A stretch of DNA of 64,000 nt from Limnoperna fortunei (lineage: Eukaryota; Mollusca; Bivalvia; Mytilida; Modiolidae), in NCBI GenBank assembly GCA_944474755.1, contig OX104115.1, positions 49,903,648 to 49,967,647 of the forward strand, given 5' to 3'. The notes under the pieces were generated by a model. That model worked only from the letters and a program-made list of their open reading frames with translations, was not told the DNA's origin and made no database searches. Every line of letters starts with the position of its first letter. Within the stretch, counting starts at the first letter, position 1. Position numbers and translations under genes: made by a program. Positions 58,264 to 64,000 of this stretch are shown here, in pieces.

Positions 58264-59362
58264 CCAGAGGCTCTTAAGAGCCTGTATCGCTCACCTGATT
58301 TTATAGGCAATGAAGATGGCATTTCCCTGATGTTAAAGTAAGTCCTGTAATTTTCAATAAACTTTAATTAGGACCATCCAAACAATATTACTAGAAAGCT
58401 TTGTTTCATTGGTTAACCGGTTGTATAGAGAAGATTTTTTTTATTTGCCCATAGGGTCCTATGTTAAACTAAGTCCTGCGGCGGTGGCGGCAATTTTGAA
58501 TTTCCAATTGCCATAAAAAACATAAACTTTATAAAGGACCATCCAAACAATATTGCTAGTAAGTTTTGTTTCCATTAGTTGGCCGGTTTCAGAAAAGAAG
58601 CCTTTCAAACTTTTTCCCATAGGGTCCTATGTTAAATTAAGTCCTGCGGTGGCAGCCATTTTGAATTTCCAATTGCCATAAAAAACACAAACTTTATAGA
58701 GGACCATCCAAACAATATTGCTAGTAAGTTTTTGTTTCCATTGATTAACCGGTTTCAGAGAAGAAGCCTTAAAACTTTTTCCCATAGGGTTCTATGTTAA
58801 ACTAAGTCCTGCAATGGCGGCCATTTTGAATTTTCAATTGCCATAAAAAACATAAACTTTATAGAGGACCATCCAAACAATATTGCTAGTAAGTTTTTAT
58901 TTCCATTGATTAACCGGTTTCAGAGAAGAAGCCTTTTAAAACTTTTTCCCATAGGGTTCTATGTTAAACTAAGTCCTGCAGTGGCGGCCATTTTGAATTT
59001 CCAATTCCCATATAAAACACAAACTTTATAGAGGACCATCTAAACAATATTGCTAGTAAGTTTTGTTTTGATTGGTTAAACGGTTTCAGAGAAGAAGCCC
59101 TTTTTAACTTTTTTCCCATAGGGTCCTATGTTAAACTAAGTCTTGAGGTGGCGGCCATATTGGTTTACTAATCAAAATAAAAAACACAAACTTTGTAAAG
59201 GTCCATCCAATGAACATTATGGCCAAGTTTGGTTTCAATTGGCCAAGTGGTTTCAGAGAAGAAGATTAAAATGTAAAAAGTTTACAGACGCCGACGACGA
59301 CGACGCCGACGGACGCAAAGTGATAACAATAGCTCACATGACCCTTTGGGTCAGGTGAGCTA
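58264..59362 (-). mobile_element. Helentron/pearl-like element, copy 7 (complete, with known empty site)
   Basis: Minus strand: T-run, AGCTCACCTGACCCAAAGGG at the 5' end; ~165-base tandem core; AGGCTCTTAAGAGCCT palindrome then CTGG before a T-run. It is inserted in the T-run of the TIR element arm whose other arm (51622-51650) shows the uninterrupted version, so both ends are fixed to within the T-run. No target duplication beyond T residues. Confidence 0.85.
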
Positions 59363-59702
59363 AAAAGGAGCTACATTATTGTAGCTAGGTCAGGTGACAC
59401 CTACCAGACAGTCATGTACTAGTCATCAGCAACCTATACACCAAATATTGTCATCCTACCATGTGTAGTTAGAGAAACTGCTTTAACCCAAAAACTTTAA
59501 GGTAGTCGCTGGACCGTAAAATCAAGGTCAAGGTCAGGTGACTGGCTGGCAAGTACTCATCATAAGCTACCTCTGTACCAAATTTGATGGACATAGGGCT
59601 TGGGCTTAAAAAAATATTTGGAGCAAGATGTCAAGTGTTTACGCCGCCGCCAGATTCCCATACATATGTCTCGCCTCTAGCGACTTTCGTCGCAGGCGAG
59701 AC

Positions 59703-60045
59703 AAAAATTGTCAATAAAGGGCAATAACTCCTAAAAGAAGCCAATACACAACTTCACCCTTATAGCAACTATTGAGACCTTAATGTGCTGATCAATTTGA
59801 AGTTACCGTTTTCTCTATAGCCATTATAATTTTTGAGATAATGATCAAAAACCTGTGTTGACCCCCATGTTCTATGCCATATTTGTCTGTTGATCAGAAC
59901 CCTGGTTACAAACTTGAACTAGGAACCCTAAGGATGATTGTGGCCAAGTTTGAAAAAAATTGGCCCAGTGGTTTCAGAGAAGATTTTCGAAAAAGTTTAC
60001 GACTGATGACAGACAACAAGTGATAGCAAAAGCTCACATGGACCT
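59703..60045 (-). repeat. Pearl-like 5'-end fragment (type of copy 5)
   Basis: AAAGGGCAATAACTCCTAAA through AAACCTGTGTTGACCCCCAT to AGCTCACATGGACCTTC; aligns with 43780-44140. It directly abuts the GTCTCGCC hairpin end. Confidence 0.7.
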
Positions 60046-63000
60046 TCAGCAATAACTATCATCACGTATCAATTATGATTGATTTTAAACACGAAACAGA
60101 TAAAAAAATGGAGACACTGTCGAAAGATATCAAGATGAACCACATCTATGTAACTTCTTTTGGACATCAAAGTGCTGGAAATGCTTCACTCCCGCTCTGC
60201 TACATTACGAGTAATGGGACTAACCTCGTACCCTCGCCAAATAAAAACGAGGGTACGATTATTTGTTCTAGAATTGTACAAGAATATACCAGGATGAAAT
60301 TTTATGAAATTTTGTTTTGTACAAATATGTGTACAGTCTTGAGATTATGGGATTTTGTACTTATTTGTTTGGTAGAAATACATATCTACAACAAGAAACC
60401 TAAGCCAGCTTTTTAGACAGAATTCCACAATAGTGGTTGTTTCCAAATATAAATGTAATTCAATTACAAGAAGAAAATTTTTTCAATTTGTATCTGTATA
60501 TTTTTAAATAATATTCAAATATAAACATGCCATTAAAACTTTGTGGTAAAGTTTACTCGAGATGTGTTAAAGTCAGTTTATAGAGGACACTTTCCAAGTA
60601 AAGTTCAGTTAGCAAAAAAATCCTAGAACACTGCTTTACAAGATTCACTTATGCATTTTTTCATTTAATTGTGTGCAATAGTTTCAGAGAAGAAGCTGTA
60701 TAATTTTCCTAGGGGCCTATGTTAGGCTGTGTTCCACAGTGGTGGCCACCTTGAATTTTGGATTGGCACAAAACATTCAAAATTTGTATAAGACAATCTA
60801 CATGTAAGGTACATTTCAAATCAATCTGCAGTGATTTTGTTGCCTTTTTTAAAAGCAGCCCCTCCTTTTAAATTGGGAAAATTTATCAACATTTTTCTTG
60901 CAATTGGGAAAAAATACTGTAATGGTTACTCTAATGAAAAGAGAAAAACTGAACTGACATTTCATTAGATAAATTTATTTCATTCACAATATCATTTTCA
61001 TTTCTTTAAGTCCCTTGAACATATCAACTAGTTTTTGAAAAGCAATTTGTTGTAAGATTTAAATTTCAGCCAATCAGAACCCATCAGTCGCCTTAAGAAA
61101 TGTTGAATTTATAATTAGCTTGACAAGCTCAAAAAAATAAGATAACTATCTAACCTTCATTTCTTCATAATTTGGCTAATTGTGTGGAACAGTTTCAGTT
61201 TTTATGTTTTTACCATAGAGTCTTATAAACCTGTATTCAGGGTGTAAGCTACGAACTTTTAACCATTAGTCACATTTGCATGTTACAATTTTTAAGATGA
61301 AATATGTGTTTATATTTATATGTTTAAATGCATGCAAGATCATTAAGAAATATGTGTTTATATTTATATGTTTAAATGCATGCAAGATCATTAATTAATA
61401 CAATAAGCATCAATAAATATTTAATATTTTCTGGCACAGTTTTATAACATGTATTATGTATTCAACGTGATATTGAAATAGAACATAAATGGGTAAATCC
61501 AAAAAGGTGGTCAGGAAAATGTTACATTTAAATAAAAATGTAACATGCCAAAACAAAATGGCATCTAAATATTTTGTTTTCAACAATTTGTCTCTATGCA
61601 TTAACCTTGTAATTAAACCTATACCTATTGCGGTTTCTTGTCAAATTTATCTTTTTTACATATATATCTTGTAAGTTATAATAAGTAAATCTTTTGTTTA
61701 AAAATTATTGCTGAATGAATTATTGAAAATTGACCAAACTTCCTGAACATATCAAGTGTATATCCTATACCCATTTTTTATAACTCATTTATAAAATGTT
61801 GGCCCTGTAATCAAAAAAAGTTTTATTGATGTCAAAATAAAGGTTTTTTGGCATTATCATGTACTCAACTTGTATGCATTAACAAGCACCAATTGGAACA
61901 TTAACTTTGGAAAATATCTGGAATTACTGAATTACACACAGAATAACTATTGTTAAGTTAATTCAGCATTTTTTGGTAGTTATTTTGACAACAAACCTTT
62001 TTTGATAGTTTAAATAAAAGTGTCAATTTTTTTTACTAAAAAACTAATAGATAACCATAACATCCTGTTTCTAAAGTTGGGTAAAATCAGTCTAAACTAA
62101 TAAATGGATACTTTGTCTCAACTGTAAGTTACATTGACCAATAACCCCTAGTTATATGACTGTTTTTTTTTTTGGTTATATTACATTAAGGATCTCGTAT
62201 CTATATGGTCAAGTCCACCTAACATTTATTGCTTAGAAAAATCTTTCTTCAAGTATGTTATATATTGACAAAATGTCAATTAACATACATGTACTGGAAA
62301 AAACATGAAAATCAATAATAACATTTGAGCACAATATTTTTGCAAAATTTAGTTGATTTGACGATAAACATCATCAATGTATGCATACAAGAGTCAATGT
62401 TCATGTTCGTCCAGCAACAAATGAGAAAATATTTAGAAAATACATGTATAGTTGACAGTCAAAAGCAAAAATTCAAATGAAGTGGGAAAGTGGCCACAAC
62501 ACAAATAGTGAAAATGTGTCTTAAACTACATTGAAATTACACATAATTGAACAAGCACTACAACATAAGCAGTTATTTACTTCATAACATGCTGTTTACA
62601 TCAACCAAGTTTCATCAAGGTCCATTTCTTAAAATCCCATCTTTAAGCATAAACACAATAGTGAACACAAGAGATGCAACAGACAGATTCACATACAAAA
62701 CAAAAATGTTTCCAAACAAAATTACTAGACCATACATGTATAATATGCATCTGCTTTCAAGCCAAATTAAATAATGCATTTTATATCGGTTTAATTATGG
62801 TAAACCGTTGGACACCTGTTTAATGCACCTGCCACTGTACTGCAATTATTCAGAACTTTTAGGAAATCATTTCATCCAGTAGAAGACCAACAATTTGTTT
62901 TCTATGAAAAAAAGTGTAGTTAATGTTTTGTTCTATATTGGTTTACCATTCTATCATGATCATAGGTTACTTGATTTTGGATTGCACATTGTCTTGCTTA

Positions 63001-63371
63001 GTATAATCTGACTTGTTCCAGGTCCTGTGAAACAAAAGAAGTTGATATCCAGCGACTTAAAAAAATGCTGACATGTTTCCCACCAATTTAAAAGCTACAT
63101 ACTTAAAATTAATCATTTCAATCAAGCTGAAAATTTTCAACGTCACACGATAAAGTAAAAAATTTCTATTTATTGAAACAGGAATCTGTTATCAAGCATG
63201 AAGAAAAATCGCTTAAAAAATGCATTATCAGTATAAAGCTCCATACCAAATCTAAAATAAATTCAAATGGTGGTTCCAAGATAATAGTGATGAAAATCTG
63301 ACTAATTGACGGACAGACAAGGTGATTCCAATGAATCACCAACTGATTAAAAGTGTGGGGGTATTATTAAA
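60046..63371. other. Interval without a recognised gene
   Basis: Contains an isolated ATTACGAGTAATGGGA (as in the TIR element) at about 60204 followed by a perfect hairpin CGTACCCTCG / CGAGGGTACG (about 60226-60257), decayed pearl-like units (60660-61260) and a 48-bp tandem duplication. The 113-codon open frame at 60075-60416 spans that repeat debris and is not supported as a gene. Confidence 0.45.
61299..61394. repeat. Perfect 48-bp tandem duplication
   Basis: 61299-61346 and 61347-61394 are identical, containing TTTAAATGCATGCAAGATCA. A recent local duplication or an assembly artefact. Confidence 0.92.
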
Positions 63372-64000
63372 CCAGAGGCTCTTAAGAGCCTGTATCGCTC
63401 ACCTGATTTTATAGGCAATGAAGATGGCATTTCCCTGATGTTAAAGTAAGTCCTGTAATTTTCAATAAACTTTAAATAGGACCATCCAAACAATATTACT
63501 AGAAAGCTTTGTTTCATTGGTTAACCAGTTGTATAGAGATTTTTTTTATTTGCCCATAGAATCCTATGTTAAACTAAGTCCTGCGGGGGAGTTGGCCATT
63601 TTGAATTTCCAATTGCCTTAAAAAACATAAACTTTATAAAGGACCATCCAAACAATATTGCTAGTAAGTTTTTGTTTCCATTGATTAACCGGTTTCGGAG
63701 AAGAAGCCTTTAAAAACTTTTTCCCATAGGGTGGTATGTTAAACAAAGTCCTGCGGTACGGCCATTTTGAATTTCCAATTGCCATAAAAAACATAAACTT
63801 TATAGAGGACCATCCAAACAATATTGCTAGTAAGTTTTTGTTTCCATTGATTAACCGGTTTCAGAGAAGAAGCCTTTAAAAACTTTTTCCCATAGGGTCC
63901 TATGTTAAACTAAGTCCTGCGGTAGTGGCCATTTTGAATTTCCAGTTGGCATCAAAATCATAAACTTTATAAAGGACCACCCAAACAATATTGCTAGTAA
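63372..64000 (-). mobile_element. Helentron/pearl-like element, copy 8 (runs off the window)
   Basis: Starts (element 3' end) with CTGG and the AGGCTCTTAAGAGCCT palindrome, GCTCACCTGATTTTATAGG, then the ~165-base tandem units as in copies 6 and 7, continuing past 64000. Confidence 0.85.

Larger units (their letters stand above)
51605..59387. mobile_element. TIR DNA element (same family as 3642-4035), split by a LINE and a pearl-like element
   Basis: Begins TAGCTACAATAATGTAGCTC and ends with its exact inverse. Flanked by GGTCAGGTGA (51595-51604, 59388-59397), a possible 10-bp target duplication, although the host repeat also contains this word. Own sequence: 51605-52022, about 58059-58263 and 59363-59387. 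These align with the intact copy at 3642-4035 once the LINE (52035-58046) and the pearl-like element (58264-59362) are removed. Confidence 0.85.
50953..59702. repeat. GTCTCGCC-family dispersed repeat, copy C, split by nested insertions
   Basis: Left part 50953-51604 (start AACAAGTGTGGACACAG, then GTCTCGCCTGCATTCC and four ~148-base core units) and right part 59388-59702, ending in the GTCTCGCCT...AGGCGAGAC hairpin. Everything between is a TIR element with its own insertions. The two parts share GGTCAGGTGA at the break. Confidence 0.85.

Overview
The window is AT-rich eukaryotic DNA with intron-split genes and a dense layer of transposons. The repeat families (GCTCACCTGA-ended elements with tandem-repeat cores, a DIRS retrotransposon, an RNase H-bearing LINE, a tRNA-headed SINE) point to a bivalve mollusc, probably a mytilid mussel. 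This is inferred from repeat content and one conserved gene; no species marker is visible. Nothing bacterial, no CRISPR array and no rRNA was found.

One host gene can be reconstructed in full: a CCDC138-like gene on the + strand. Thirteen exons between 14010 and 33862 join in phase to 568 codons plus a stop: a coiled-coil first half and an alpha-helical C-terminal domain, with a poly(A) signal at 34121. A second host gene is represented only by its last coding exon on the minus strand (49114-49338), which encodes a small cysteine-rich, zinc-ribbon-like protein end.

Region by region. 1-318: 60-bp tandem array. 500-1159: a GTCTCGCC-family repeat with ~147-bp internal repeats. 3642-4035: a short TIR element. 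4213-8921: a MULE DNA transposon with a perfect 9-bp target duplication, terminal inverted repeats built from 180-bp tandem units, and decayed transposase and Ulp1-protease remnants. 14010-33862: the CCDC138-like gene, whose introns hold two hAT-like elements (one nested in a Helentron/pearl-like element) and, between exons 10 and 11, a complete 5.25-kb DIRS retrotransposon with three open reading frames and 132-bp identical inverted repeats, itself inserted into an older dispersed repeat. 34595-34740: foldback repeat. 36590-47320: mostly Helentron/pearl-like elements, with a SINE at 38357-38580. 50953-59702: a four-layer nest, in which a GTCTCGCC repeat contains a TIR element that contains a 6-kb LINE and, separately, a complete Helentron/pearl-like element. 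60045-63370: no recognisable gene. 63372-64000: another pearl-like element running off the end.

The mobile elements form a readable insertion history: each younger element breaks a recognisable older one, so several empty target sites can be reconstructed from within the window. The DIRS element looks youngest and possibly still functional; the LINE carries stops and frameshifts; the MULE coding region is badly decayed.
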